In this document: positions 53,017-61,936 of the stretch, in pieces
Position numbering within the stretch: position 1 is the first letter of the stretch
How the letters are laid out: the number at the start of each line of letters is the position of its first letter
Assembly: GCA_009781635.1 (NCBI GenBank)
Contig: WQXU01000003.1
Location: forward strand, 1 to 64,000
Source: Treponema sp.
GTDB taxonomy: Bacteria; Spirochaetota; Spirochaetia; Treponematales; Breznakiellaceae
Direction of reading: 5' to 3'
DNA length: 64,000 nt
Notes under the pieces: generated by a model
What the model was told of the DNA's origin: nothing
The model's database searches: none
The model's input: the letters and a program-made list of their open reading frames with translations, nothing else
Program-made: the position numbers and the translations under genes

Positions 53017-54360
53017 TTATCTGGTATAAGCAATTTTGTTTATTTCCGTTTCCAGCATTTTTACCGTTACCTTATTTTCATCCGGAAACAGCAAAGATGC
53101 AAGCTCGTGTTTTATATTATGCGAATATTGCGGATTATTTAATGCGCAGATTAAAGCTGCGGCTCCCCTTTTGCAAAACTGCGAAGAAGCGCTCTTAATA
53201 TCTGCAGGTTTTAAAATGCCGGTTTTTTTTTCATATCCTGTATGTTTTGAAAGAATGCCGTATTTAAAAATATCATTACAGCCTTTAACTGCAAATATGC
53301 GTTTCGGCCATTCTGAAAGCCTGTTTTTAAACCATGATGAATATATATCAAGACTGCCGCCTTTTTTTACAAGCGAGGAACGCGTAAAACTTTCAGAGTA
53401 AAAAGGCAAAAACCGGTTTGCCCTGTTAAAAAAAATGCTGTCAAAGGCATAGGGTCTTGCATGGGTTCTGATGCCGTCAATGGAAAAATCCATACCTGCA
53501 AGATAGATATTTCCGCTTGTAAGCAGCAATGCAAGTTCTATGGCAGTTGCCGCTACTGTTCCCCTTTGCGCAATAACTACAGACGGCAGAGCAAGCTCAT
53601 GGAGTATAATGCTTTGCCAGAAGCTGCCGTCATTAATTATAAGCAGGGGATTTCCGGCAATTTGAGAGGGCAGGGCAGCGCAGAGATTTGCAGCTATTTT
53701 GTTGCCGGAATTATTCCTGTACAGGGGATACATGTGGCGTAATGCCCATGAGCCGCCGTCTGTTGCAATAATTATATCTGCCTGAGTGTTTGCCAAAGCC
53801 ATTACAGAAGAAGATGCCGCGATAATAAGGCAGGTATCCTGCGCTTCATTAATAATCTTCAGCGCATTTTCCAGGCTGGGACCGGAACCTGTGACTATAA
53901 CAGGGATTGCAGTCTGCCTGTAAAGAAGGGGAGTATAAAGATTTTCAAGATTCCTGAAAAAATTTTTAACCCATTTCCTTCCGAAAGCAGCAGTCGTTCT
54001 TTTTACCGCATCCTGGCGTTTTATAAAGTCAACAACAAGAGAAAGGAGTTTTACATACGCCTGTTTATAATAATTCAATGAGGGACGCCATTCGATTATT
54101 TTTATTTCTTCTGCGGCGGTTTCCGGAATATTTTCTTCCAGGAAGGCCTGTGTATCCGCAGATTCTGTATTATATAAAAATGCCGTATTTGAATCCCTGT
54201 GCGCTGCTGTCAGATTTGCCCGGGATTCGATATGAAGAACAATGATTTTACTTTCTTTAAATCTTTCCTGTAAAACAGGAATTATATAACCAAGGCCGGG
54301 TTCAATCAGGATGAAATATTTTGTTGAACTGTTAAGGTTTAAGGAATCAATATAGCGCAC
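53017..54360 (-). CDS. Second DUF115 / Maf-type protein, 5' end uncertain
   Basis: This protein of 447 residues from GTG 54360 has the DUF115 core (VIVTGSGPSLENALK, IIATDGGSWAL, LAGMDFSIDGI). Homology continues upstream of that GTG in the same frame: 54361-54420 encodes a run ending LHSRYNPHAEA, the usual start of the family domain, yet holds no ATG, GTG or TTG, and a TAA lies just before it. Either translation begins at a rare codon such as ATA, or the true 5' end has been lost. Its upstream edge overlaps the stop codon of the acidic protein gene. Confidence 0.72.
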   Translation of the reverse strand: MRYIDSLNLNSSTKYFILIEPGLGYIIPVLQERFKESKIIVLHIESRANLTAAHRDSNTAFLYNTESADTQAFLEENIPETAAEEIKIIEWRPSLNYYKQAYVKLLSLVVDFIKRQDAVKRTTAAFGRKWVKNFFRNLENLYTPLLYRQTAIPVIVTGSGPSLENALKIINEAQDTCLIIAASSSVMALANTQADIIIATDGGSWALRHMYPLYRNNSGNKIAANLCAALPSQIAGNPLLIINDGSFWQSIILHELALPSVVIAQRGTVAATAIELALLLTSGNIYLAGMDFSIDGIRTHARPYAFDSIFFNRANRFLPFYSESFTRSSLVKKGGSLDIYSSWFKNRLSEWPKRIFAVKGCNDIFKYGILSKHTGYEKKTGILKPADIKSASSQFCKRGAAALICALNNPQYSHNIKHELASLLFPDENKVTVKMLETEINKIAYTR

Positions 54361-54416
54361 AGCCTCAGCATGCGGATTATAACGCGAATGAAGCTGTGCG
54401 CCGGAATGCTCAGTGA

Positions 54417-57059
54417 TTATACCAGCCCCAGGTCCTTAAAGAGTTTCTTGTAGGAATCGAAGTAATCAGATTTTGCAAACTCTTCGATTTTTTCCTCGGG
54501 CAGTGACTCAAGAAGCTGATCCATATAACTTAAAATATTTCTAAGTTCTGCTCTTAAATCTGAAGGAATCTTAAAACCATCGTCTCCCATCTGCGGAGCC
54601 ATTGGCTGTTGTGGAGCCATTGGCTGTTGCGGAGCCATTGGCTGTTGCGGAGCCATTTGCTGTGGAGCCATTTGCTGTGGAGCCATCTGCTGCGGAGGAG
54701 GAGATGCAAAAGCTGTTTGAGGAGAAGCCATTGGCTGCTGCGCTTGAGGAGGTCTCCAGTTTGGATCCGGCTCCAGCCAGTCATCATCCGGCGCTACAGG
54801 AAGGTTTATCGGATCATCAGGATCAACTTCCTGAACATCATTAGAGGTAAAATCACCAAGATCAGCTTCGGCAGGAAGAGGGTCATCAGCAAAAATATCA
54901 TCTGTTATACCGGTATCATCCTGAACAGGCTCATCATCAAGAGAAAGCATTTCATCTTCTGCAGGAATTTCTTCATCTATAATGGATAAATCATCCGGCG
55001 ATGAATCTATGGTTAAATCATCAAGAGAGTCCAAATCAAACGCCGTATCATCCAGAGAAGGTTCCGTTATATTATCTGAAATATTGTCCGTAGACAGCTC
55101 AGGCTCGTCTATTACCGCATCCGAAAAATCCATCCCCTGATTTTCAAGCGCAACATCTTCCGGGGATACATCTTCCAGCGCTCCGTCTTCCAGTTCATCA
55201 CTTTCAAGATATGAGCTGTTATCCGGGGGGAATGTAACCGGCGTTGCGCCTTCCTCGCGCAGCTTATCAAGTTCGTCATTAAGTTCAGTGTCAAGCTCAT
55301 CTGTTTCAAGCAGAGGTTCATCCTGAATATCTGTAACAGCAGGAAAATCCAGGTCGATGTCAGTTGCTTCAATGTCATCAAAGGAATCATCGGCAAAGCC
55401 GTCTGTTTCAAAAGCGCTGTCTGCCGCAAAGCCAAGGTTATCTGCCTGCGGTTCTTCCATGACAGGAACATCCTCTTCGGCAAGAGCCTGCGGATCCAAA
55501 TCGATATCAAGATCAATTTCAATATCATCCAGATCATCATCTAAGGCAGCTGGAGTATCAGTCTCATTGATATCAAGAGAGTCGCCTATTGTATCAAAAC
55601 CATTCTCATCATTGTCAACATCCATGCTGATGCTGTCGTCTATGGAAATATCAATTGAATCATCCGGAAGCTCCGCATCAAACGAAGAATCATCATCCAA
55701 AATATCCAATTCCATTTCCGCAGCCGAATCACCGTCTGGAGTTTCAGCTAACAGGTTGTCTGTGTCAGCCAGCAAGTTGTCTGTGTCAGCTAACAAGCTG
55801 TCTGTGTCAGCTAACAAGCTGTCTGTGTCATCAATGGAAAACGCGCTTTCGCCGGTTCCCGACTCTTCTGTAAAATCGGCCGAGTTTAAAATGTTGTCAA
55901 GCTCATCTCCTGTCAGGGCGATTGCTTCATCTTCATCGTCTTCGCCGATATCCAGTTTTATATCTTCCGCCGCATCGCCTGCGCCTTCCAGAATATTGTC
56001 AAGTTCATCGCCTGTAAGCGCTATTTTTTCATCATCTTCTTCTGCGAAGAAGCCTCCGCGCTGTGATTCCAAAGCGGCAGTTTCATCATGCTTTTCGCCT
56101 TCCGGCATTGTGGAACGGACATTTGCAAACTCTTTTTTAAGATCTGTCAATTCATTTCTGATTGATGAAAGTTCTTCTGCAATTTTCTTTAACAAATGCG
56201 TTGAAACTGTGCCGTCTTCATCATTTGCGGCGATAAAATTATCCTGAACGGCATTGATGTTTTTTTCAATTGATTTTACAGTCGGTACACTGTAATCCTC
56301 ATCATTAATATCAATGCTGATATCTGTGCCGTCGTCTGTGAAAATATCATTATCATCAAGCTCATCGCCTGAAAAGTTCATATCGGGAAGATCGTCATCT
56401 GCAAAGGCATCCAAATCATCTGAGGAAGAAAAACCGCTTACAATGCCTGCATTTTCAATATCTGCGCCTGCAAAAACGTCATTCGCAAGATCGTCGCTTG
56501 TAAGATCATCGCTTGCAAGGCCTGTTTTTGTAAAATCATCCCCGGCAAGATCGTCATTAGCAAATGCGTCGCTTGGCAGCTCAACCCTTGAATAATCACC
56601 TGAGCTTATGCTCATATCATCATCAAAAGCGGCAGGGGTTTCAAACTCGTCAAAGGAGGCATCTTCTATTTCCAGGCCGTCGCCGCTTGCGATGTCATCA
56701 ATGCTGTCAGCATCATCTTCTTCCTGCGGCATGTTAAAATCTACAAGCTCATCCGGATTTGCAAGAGGGTCATCGTCAAGATCAAGGTCAATATCATCAT
56801 CCGGAAATTCGATTTCTCCGGATTGCAAGATTCCAGCATTTTCATTTATATCAAGGACTGCATCATCAAATGTTAATGAGTCGTCAATATCAGCAGATTC
56901 TTCGGCTTGCAATGTAAAATCTTCCAAATCGGGAGATTTCCCATTCGCTGAAAGAACCTGAGGTTCGCTTTTTACCCAAACACCGTATTCATCCAGCTCT
57001 TCTACAGAGCCAATGCTGCCGCGGTCAGAGTATATCGAAGGTTTTTTATTATTTGCCAT
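54417..57059 (-). CDS. Large acidic low-complexity repeat protein
   Basis: This 880-residue protein is extremely rich in Asp, Glu and Ser, with a heptad-like block of TDSLLAD (four copies), repeated 'DELDNIL' units, and a C-terminal region of PQQMA / PQQPMA repeats followed by a short conserved helical end (DLRAELRNILSYMDQLL and LFKDLGLV). No signal peptide or TM is present. The disordered acidic body suggests a scaffold or binding surface. I do not recognise the family. Two tandem repeat blocks make its length variable. Confidence 0.7.
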   Translation of the reverse strand: MANNKKPSIYSDRGSIGSVEELDEYGVWVKSEPQVLSANGKSPDLEDFTLQAEESADIDDSLTFDDAVLDINENAGILQSGEIEFPDDDIDLDLDDDPLANPDELVDFNMPQEEDDADSIDDIASGDGLEIEDASFDEFETPAAFDDDMSISSGDYSRVELPSDAFANDDLAGDDFTKTGLASDDLTSDDLANDVFAGADIENAGIVSGFSSSDDLDAFADDDLPDMNFSGDELDDNDIFTDDGTDISIDINDEDYSVPTVKSIEKNINAVQDNFIAANDEDGTVSTHLLKKIAEELSSIRNELTDLKKEFANVRSTMPEGEKHDETAALESQRGGFFAEEDDEKIALTGDELDNILEGAGDAAEDIKLDIGEDDEDEAIALTGDELDNILNSADFTEESGTGESAFSIDDTDSLLADTDSLLADTDNLLADTDNLLAETPDGDSAAEMELDILDDDSSFDAELPDDSIDISIDDSISMDVDNDENGFDTIGDSLDINETDTPAALDDDLDDIEIDLDIDLDPQALAEEDVPVMEEPQADNLGFAADSAFETDGFADDSFDDIEATDIDLDFPAVTDIQDEPLLETDELDTELNDELDKLREEGATPVTFPPDNSSYLESDELEDGALEDVSPEDVALENQGMDFSDAVIDEPELSTDNISDNITEPSLDDTAFDLDSLDDLTIDSSPDDLSIIDEEIPAEDEMLSLDDEPVQDDTGITDDIFADDPLPAEADLGDFTSNDVQEVDPDDPINLPVAPDDDWLEPDPNWRPPQAQQPMASPQTAFASPPPQQMAPQQMAPQQMAPQQPMAPQQPMAPQQPMAPQMGDDGFKIPSDLRAELRNILSYMDQLLESLPEEKIEEFAKSDYFDSYKKLFKDLGLV
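54595..54696. repeat. 15/18-bp tandem repeats (PQQPMA-type)
   Basis: Three 18-base units of GGAGCCATTGGCTGTTGC type and three 15-base units of GGAGCCATTTGCTGT type follow each other in the C-terminal part of the acidic protein gene. All keep the frame, so the block can expand or contract without breaking the protein. Confidence 0.85.
55744..55827. repeat. 21-bp tandem repeat (TDSLLAD-type), four copies
   Basis: Four consecutive 21-base units encode the seven-residue TDSLLAD/TDNLLAD motif on the minus strand. Units differ by only one to four bases, suggesting recent duplication. Confidence 0.85.
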
Positions 57060-57205
57060 GAGCCGCTCCCTAAAATTAACACATATGGTTAATTATCGGT
57101 ACTTTTACCATTTTTCAGTAGTTTATCTCTATTAAATATAATAGGCCATGCAATTGCAGTTGTCAATGCTTAAAGATTCGCCGGAAAATTACCGTAAATC
57201 GAGTT

Positions 57206-57643
57206 ATGAGAATCGTAAAATACCTCGTCGGAATTTGGGCAGTGATTGCTATATATACGTTTTTTTCATTTTTAAGCGGTCCGAAGGGTATTGGAGCATA
57301 TAATTACCTTCTTGCAGAGAGGGAAAGGCAATGGGACAATATTACTAATTTGGGGATTCTCTACGATGAACTGGAAAAAACAAGAAACAATCTGCTTTAC
57401 GATCAGGATACGCTTTTAATTCATGCCCGGCAGTTGGGCTATGGTCAGCAGGATGAGCGTTTTATCCGGATTGTGGGGCTTGGATATGCAAAAACAGTCC
57501 CTGTAGCGGCCGGAAGCGTTTACACAGCACAAAACCCGGAGTATGTTTCAGATTTTAATATCAAAATGGTGGCTCTTTGCGCTGGTTTGCTGATATTTGC
57601 CTTTCTGTTTATGCTGGAACTGATAGAAAACCGCTCAAGATAG
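57206..57643 (+). CDS. FtsB/DivIC-like septum formation initiator
   Basis: This 145-residue protein has an N-terminal TM (residues 6-24), a coiled-coil stretch (LAERERQWDNITNLGILYDELEKTRN) and a short periplasmic part, as in FtsB/DivIC, plus a second TM near the C-terminus that is unusual for the family. It may link the divisome to the peptidoglycan machinery. It lies upstream of and convergent with smpB. Confidence 0.65.
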   Translation: MRIVKYLVGIWAVIAIYTFFSFLSGPKGIGAYNYLLAERERQWDNITNLGILYDELEKTRNNLLYDQDTLLIHARQLGYGQQDERFIRIVGLGYAKTVPVAAGSVYTAQNPEYVSDFNIKMVALCAGLLIFAFLFMLELIENRSR

Positions 57644-57649
57644 TCAATA

Positions 57650-58111
57650 TTATTTTAATCCATGCCTGAATTCTCTGGCAATATCGCGTTTTAAGTCTTT
57701 TTCACGGATTGTAGCTCTCTTGTCGTAGGCTTTTTTACCCTTGCAGAGCCCTAATTCAACTTTTACCCTGCCCTTTTTAAAATAAAACGATAATGGTATT
57801 AAGGTATAACCCTTTTCTTCTACTTTTCTGTTAATCCTTTTTATCTCATCTTTGTGCAGGAGAAGCCGCTTTTTTCTGTCCGGTTCATGATTAAAAATTG
57901 ATGAAAAGGGGTTTTCAGCCACAATAAGGGAGCGAAGCCAGATTTCACCGCCTGTAACTTCCGCCCAGGAATCGGGGAAAGAGATTTTTCCGTCGCGAAA
58001 TGATTTTACCTCTGTACCCAATAACTCTATGCCGCACTCATAGCTTTCGTCGATTGAATAATCATGCCGCGCCTTGCGGTTTTGCGCTATTATTTTTATG
58101 CCTTCGCTCAT
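57650..58111 (-). CDS. smpB: SsrA-binding protein
   Basis: This 153-residue protein matches SmpB: IIAQNRKARHDYSIDE, ECGIELLGTEVKSFRDGKISF, LCKGKKAYDKRATIREKD. It brings tmRNA to stalled ribosomes. The tmRNA gene is not recognisable in the window. Start ATG 58111; the next gene upstream on the strand ends 14 bases away. Confidence 0.95.
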   Translation of the reverse strand: MSEGIKIIAQNRKARHDYSIDESYECGIELLGTEVKSFRDGKISFPDSWAEVTGGEIWLRSLIVAENPFSSIFNHEPDRKKRLLLHKDEIKRINRKVEEKGYTLIPLSFYFKKGRVKVELGLCKGKKAYDKRATIREKDLKRDIAREFRHGLK

Positions 58112-58124
58112 GACAGTCCCAATT

Positions 58125-59498
58125 CTAACGCACTATGTCTGTGATTACTACACGGAATGTCACAAACGGCGATGATAATTCCGGCGGAAGGGAGGCTCTT
58201 GTTTCTGTAGATGTTGCAGATGCTCTGCCGCGCAGGGAATATTCCGGAGAACCTACCGCATGCATTGCCTTTTGAGAAACATTTATAAAATCATGCGGAG
58301 CGTAAGGGTCTGCGCACCATTCCCAGCCGGGGATATTCATGTTTTCAACTAACCTGGCCGCTGTAAGCCACTGCGCTTCTGTGGGCAGCATTACTTCCAT
58401 ACCGGCCATGGAAGACGGAAGGCGTAAAGTCAGCCATTTGCAGAAAGAAAGAGCGGCATAAAATGTAACTCCGCTTATGGCAGCTCCCCTTTGTATATCA
58501 AGCGGATTAACTGATAGCTCATCGGGGAAATAGTCAATTTGAGATTCGCGGTATTCCCCGTTTTCATTTAAAAACGCTTCAAATACGGAAGCAGAAACAG
58601 GGGTTTGGCTTATATAAAAACTCTGCGAGCCTGCAGTTGCCGGGATTTCAATAAAACTTAATCCTGCAAGTGTAAACTGCCTTTGCGTATCTCCTGTAAA
58701 AGGATAAACATTTCTATGGGCGTAGGATGATGCAAACCATCTTGATGTTTCTATGGTTCTTGAAACATCCGCCGGCATTAAATCACCCATCCATGCTGCG
58801 GCGCCCGGCATTTCCGTTAAAATACCAAGAATACTTACAATTGAGTCAAGAAGCGCAGTTGGAGAGGGGGCATTGCCGTAATTATCCAGAAGGATTTTCG
58901 CGCGGATCATATCGCGTAATGCAGCGCGTGTAACAGTAAAACGGGAAGCAGCTGTTAAAATTTCTGTAAGCTCTTCTTTTAATTCACCTGCATAGGGGCC
59001 GATACGGTAGGCGCTTTCTGAAAGGCTCATGGGGATTTGCCATCTTGTTGTGGGTTCGCCTGCAAAAGTCCATGCGGCAAAATCTGCGGCGCCAAGCGCA
59101 AAGGCGGACACAGGATCGCCTGATTTTAATTTAAATTCAGCATTGTAACGAAGCGGAAAAAAAAGGGAGCCGAAGACACGTCCCTTTATTGTATGGACAG
59201 CGCTCTGGCTTTCAAAACCGGGACTTACTGCCTCTATCGTATGTGTCCCGTTGGGGATGGGGATTCTGCTTGCGGAAGTACCCATGTAGACGCCGTTTAC
59301 TCTTATAGCAGCGCCTGCAGGTTCAGTTTTTACAAGCAAAACAGCTCCGGGATTCTTTAAACCCGGAAACAGCAGCAGGAAAAAGAGGATTGCAAGCAGT
59401 ATAAATGCGTATAGAACTGTAAGATAGACACCAGGGCGTATACCAAAGACGGGCTTTAGTTTTACCTGTATATCCTTTTCGCTTTGAATTTCCTGCAT
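58125..59498 (-). CDS. Membrane-anchored PEGA plus FGE/SUMF1-like protein
   Basis: This 457-residue protein has a TM near residues 24-44 and a PEGA domain (about 55-120; TEPAGAAIRVNGVYMGTS and GTHTIEAVSPGFE). The long helical middle is unassigned. The C-terminal third is FGE-sulfatase/SUMF1-like (INPLDIQRGAAISGVTFYAA, LPTEAQWLTAARL, WEWCADPY). Catalytic Cys residues of true FGE are not evident, so it likely binds rather than modifies. A TATAAT ends seven bases before the ATG, so the mRNA may be leaderless. Confidence 0.78.
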   Translation of the reverse strand: MQEIQSEKDIQVKLKPVFGIRPGVYLTVLYAFILLAILFFLLLFPGLKNPGAVLLVKTEPAGAAIRVNGVYMGTSASRIPIPNGTHTIEAVSPGFESQSAVHTIKGRVFGSLFFPLRYNAEFKLKSGDPVSAFALGAADFAAWTFAGEPTTRWQIPMSLSESAYRIGPYAGELKEELTEILTAASRFTVTRAALRDMIRAKILLDNYGNAPSPTALLDSIVSILGILTEMPGAAAWMGDLMPADVSRTIETSRWFASSYAHRNVYPFTGDTQRQFTLAGLSFIEIPATAGSQSFYISQTPVSASVFEAFLNENGEYRESQIDYFPDELSVNPLDIQRGAAISGVTFYAALSFCKWLTLRLPSSMAGMEVMLPTEAQWLTAARLVENMNIPGWEWCADPYAPHDFINVSQKAMHAVGSPEYSLRGRASATSTETRASLPPELSSPFVTFRVVITDIVR

Positions 59499-59505
59499 AG
59501 GCTAT

Positions 59506-59511
59506 ATTATA
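59506..59511 (-). promoter_or_regulatory. -10 element of the PEGA/FGE gene (leaderless candidate)
   Basis: TATAAT on the minus strand lies seven bases before ATG 59498, placing the expected transcript start at the start codon itself. No Shine-Dalgarno is possible in this gap. A clear -35 is not seen. Confidence 0.5.
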
Positions 59512-59522
59512 TTGAATTACCG

Positions 59523-59566
59523 TAAAAATAAAAAGAGCTGCCCGAATTATGTGTTTCAAGCAGCTC
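59523..59566 (-). terminator. Intrinsic terminator downstream of the 59701-60681 gene
   Basis: On the minus strand GAGCTGC (59560-59566) and GCAGCTC (59535-59541) form a seven-base stem, followed by TTTTTATTTTT. It ends transcription from the upstream minus-strand genes. The 134 bases between it and the preceding stop codon contain no recognisable RNA gene. Confidence 0.7.
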
Positions 59567-59700
59567 CATGCCCTTGAGGCATATCAAGATATAGTGATTT
59601 GGGAGGGGAACTATATCCCGACATTTACTATATCGGTTATCTTTACGTTTAATCTTAACAGCTAATTTGCATTTAAAATGGCTTTTTCAGAATAGAGAAT

Positions 59701-60681
59701 CTAGTCTTCTTCATGAATATTGAGATCTACAGCGAGGGCTACGCGGTATGTTTTTCCGCGCTGGACATTCAAATTCCGCGTTACAGTGTAATCTCCGACC
59801 TGGAACCTGACTTCATGGGCGCCAGGTTCTACGGTAACAGAGTCCCTGTTACGGATTTGACTGTTATTCAGAAAGATTTGGGCGTTTTGCGGAGCTTCAA
59901 AAATGATTATAGGGGTTGGATCCTGCAGTTCGATTATTAAATCGGTGACTCTGGCTCTTTCTACGACAAAGCGATGGCTTATATTCCTGTAGTCATCGGA
60001 GAGGACTACAAGGTGGTTCTCTCCTTCTTTTAGCATTATCTGCTCGGAAATATTGGAGATAACATTATCGTTTATAAGTACTGTAAACGGCCTGTTTCTA
60101 AGCTGGGGAGGAAAACGCGGGATTAGCCTTACGGCTCCTTCGTCGCTTAAAATAGGACGGGCGACAAGATTAAAACGTATTCTTTCAAACTCATCGGGAA
60201 GCCCCTTTGCTACCTGCATCAGCCTGAACATTATGGGAAATGTCGCAGGCTGGGCGATAGCTGAGGGAACGGAAACAGTTGTAGTTGTTCTAAGCCCGTG
60301 CTGCGGGCGGATTGGTATTTGGTAGACAATCCTCAGCCTGGAGGGAAGGGGATCAAAGGCTATTCTGTTACCTGCCATGTCGGCTATGCCGGATGCTGCC
60401 TGCGGACTTAGGCTGTTGTACATAAGCATGACAAGCGAGCCCTGGTATTGCAGCCACATCTGCGGGGCTGTAATCTCCAGTTCTATGCCTCTTAAAAAAC
60501 GCGCTTCCGCGCCAAGGTCTATTATTACCGCGCTGTTAATGCCAATGGAGATGGGGCCCTCTGATGTTCTTTCCGGAGTTACTTCGATAGTGCCATCAAC
60601 CTCAGTGCGGAATGATTCCGCCCCAAGGTGAATACCTGGAAAGATCAGGAAAATTGCCAATATAACTAAGGTTTTTGGCAT
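59701..60681 (-). CDS. Secreted protein with PEGA-like C-terminus
   Basis: This 326-residue protein has a signal peptide (LVILAIFLIFPGIHLGAES). The N-terminal 200 residues are beta-rich with no family recognised. The last 90 form a PEGA-like unit (PIIIFEAPQNAQIFLNNSQI and VEPGAHEVRFQVGDYTVTR). It lies between a terminator and the M23 peptidase gene on the same strand, and a role in the envelope is likely. Confidence 0.7.
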   Translation of the reverse strand: MPKTLVILAIFLIFPGIHLGAESFRTEVDGTIEVTPERTSEGPISIGINSAVIIDLGAEARFLRGIELEITAPQMWLQYQGSLVMLMYNSLSPQAASGIADMAGNRIAFDPLPSRLRIVYQIPIRPQHGLRTTTTVSVPSAIAQPATFPIMFRLMQVAKGLPDEFERIRFNLVARPILSDEGAVRLIPRFPPQLRNRPFTVLINDNVISNISEQIMLKEGENHLVVLSDDYRNISHRFVVERARVTDLIIELQDPTPIIIFEAPQNAQIFLNNSQIRNRDSVTVEPGAHEVRFQVGDYTVTRNLNVQRGKTYRVALAVDLNIHEED

Positions 60682-60731
60682 AGTGCACCTTCTTTTTTCT
60701 CACCCCTTTAAATATGGGGTTCAGCCGGTTC

Positions 60732-61679
60732 TTAAGGACGGAGCCTGCTTGCCGGATCGAATGCCCTTCCGCCGTGCCTCAGTTCAAAATGAAGATGCGG
60801 CCCGGTAGACTGGCCTGTAGAACCAACTCTTCCTATTAGAGTACCTGATTTTACTTCTGATCGCAATACAATTTCTATACTTTGTAAGTGACCGTAAAGG
60901 CTTGAATAATTGTTACTGTGACTTAATATTATATAATTTCCGTAAACAGAGTCAAACCCGGTTGCTGTCACAGTTCCGTCTGCTACGGCAAATACTTCCG
61001 TTCCCGCCGGAGCCGCCAGATCAATTCCCTGGTGCATGGAATGACTGCCTGTAAAGGGATCATTTCTAATACCATAACGGCTTGTTATACGATATTGCCG
61101 CAGGGGAAAGCGGAATCCCGAGTTTAGAAAAAAGGCCCTTTCTGTAGGTGAAAAATCCGCGCCGGGAAAAAACAGATAGGTGTTTGTTCTTCCTTCTGTG
61201 TTCACATTAATTTCGACAGAGCCCTGCATGTCCTGCCTTGCCGCTGCGATTATTATTTCAAGGTCAGACCGAACATTTGAAGGGATAAAGATCCCTGGGC
61301 AGGACGGCAATAGAAGAGCTGCTCCAGGCTGCAGAGCTGCAGGATTATTTATTCTGTTAAGACTGGCAAGGGCCGAATAGGGAATATTAAGGCGGGCGGC
61401 AAGGAAAAACAGATCATCTTGTTCTTTAACTATGTATTGATAAATTGTCAGGTGTTCTGCAATCTGCTCAGGCGTCTGCGCCCGTACGCCTACAACGCGT
61501 CTTCTGTTGCCTTCAACATCACTCATAAACTGCCTGAAGGCTATATCTGTTGGATTTAAATGTCCTATTACAGGAAGGTTTTGCTGGGCCCGGCAAAACG
61601 GCAGGCAAAAAAACATCAAAAAAAAGGCAAGGGCATATCCCGGCAGCCGGCAGCCCTTGCCGTTCTTAATTAACTGCAA
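60732..61679 (-). CDS. LysM plus M23-family metallopeptidase
   Basis: This 315-residue protein has an N-terminal signal sequence (residues 1-32), a LysM domain (about 75-120; IVKEQDDLFFLAARLNIPYSAL) and a C-terminal M23 domain with HQGIDLAAPAGTEVFAV and GPHLHFELRHGG, giving the His/Asp zinc ligands. It probably cleaves or tailors peptidoglycan outside the cytoplasm, though the enzyme may be a non-catalytic activator type. Its first 20 codons overlap an intrinsic terminator of the ferredoxin gene. Confidence 0.88.
   Translation of the reverse strand: MQLIKNGKGCRLPGYALAFFLMFFCLPFCRAQQNLPVIGHLNPTDIAFRQFMSDVEGNRRRVVGVRAQTPEQIAEHLTIYQYIVKEQDDLFFLAARLNIPYSALASLNRINNPAALQPGAALLLPSCPGIFIPSNVRSDLEIIIAAARQDMQGSVEINVNTEGRTNTYLFFPGADFSPTERAFFLNSGFRFPLRQYRITSRYGIRNDPFTGSHSMHQGIDLAAPAGTEVFAVADGTVTATGFDSVYGNYIILSHSNNYSSLYGHLQSIEIVLRSEVKSGTLIGRVGSTGQSTGPHLHFELRHGGRAFDPASRLRP
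61618..61661 (-). terminator. Intrinsic terminator overlapping the M23 signal-peptide codons
   Basis: On the minus strand GGCAAGGGC (61653-61661) and GCCCTTGCC (61626-61634) form a nine-base stem with an 18-base loop, followed by eight T residues. It lies after the ferredoxin stop codon but inside the first codons of the M23 gene, so transcripts from the ferredoxin promoter would end there. Confidence 0.75.
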
Positions 61680-61682
61680 ACT

Positions 61683-61853
61683 CTATTCGGCTGAAATTGC
61701 TTCTGTTGGACATGAACCGACGCATGCGCCGCAATCTGTGCATACAGCGGCATCAATCACATACTGTCCGTCTTTCTCGGAAATCGCATCAACCGGGCAA
61801 TCGCCGACGCAGGAACCGCAGTTTACGCAAGCATCACTGATTTTATGAGCCAT
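61683..61853 (-). CDS. 2[4Fe-4S] ferredoxin
   Basis: This 56-residue protein has two CxxCxxCxxxCP motifs (CVNCGSCVGDCP and CTDCGACVGSCP), as in clostridial-type ferredoxins. It is a likely electron donor or acceptor for the hydrogenase or other oxidoreductases. ATG 61853 has GAGGTG five bases upstream; an upstream in-frame ATG (61865) would add four residues. Confidence 0.93.
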   Translation of the reverse strand: MAHKISDACVNCGSCVGDCPVDAISEKDGQYVIDAAVCTDCGACVGSCPTEAISAE

Positions 61854-61936
61854 TTTACACCTCACTGTTATTGAATTGCATCAAAGATACCATACAAACC
61901 GCTATATGGCAAGGAAAAAAAAGCCGAAAATTAAGT

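Noticed and set aside
59567-59700. Possible structured RNA or tmRNA near smpB
   Set aside because: Only 134 bases, no tRNA-like acceptor or tag-peptide reading frame visible.
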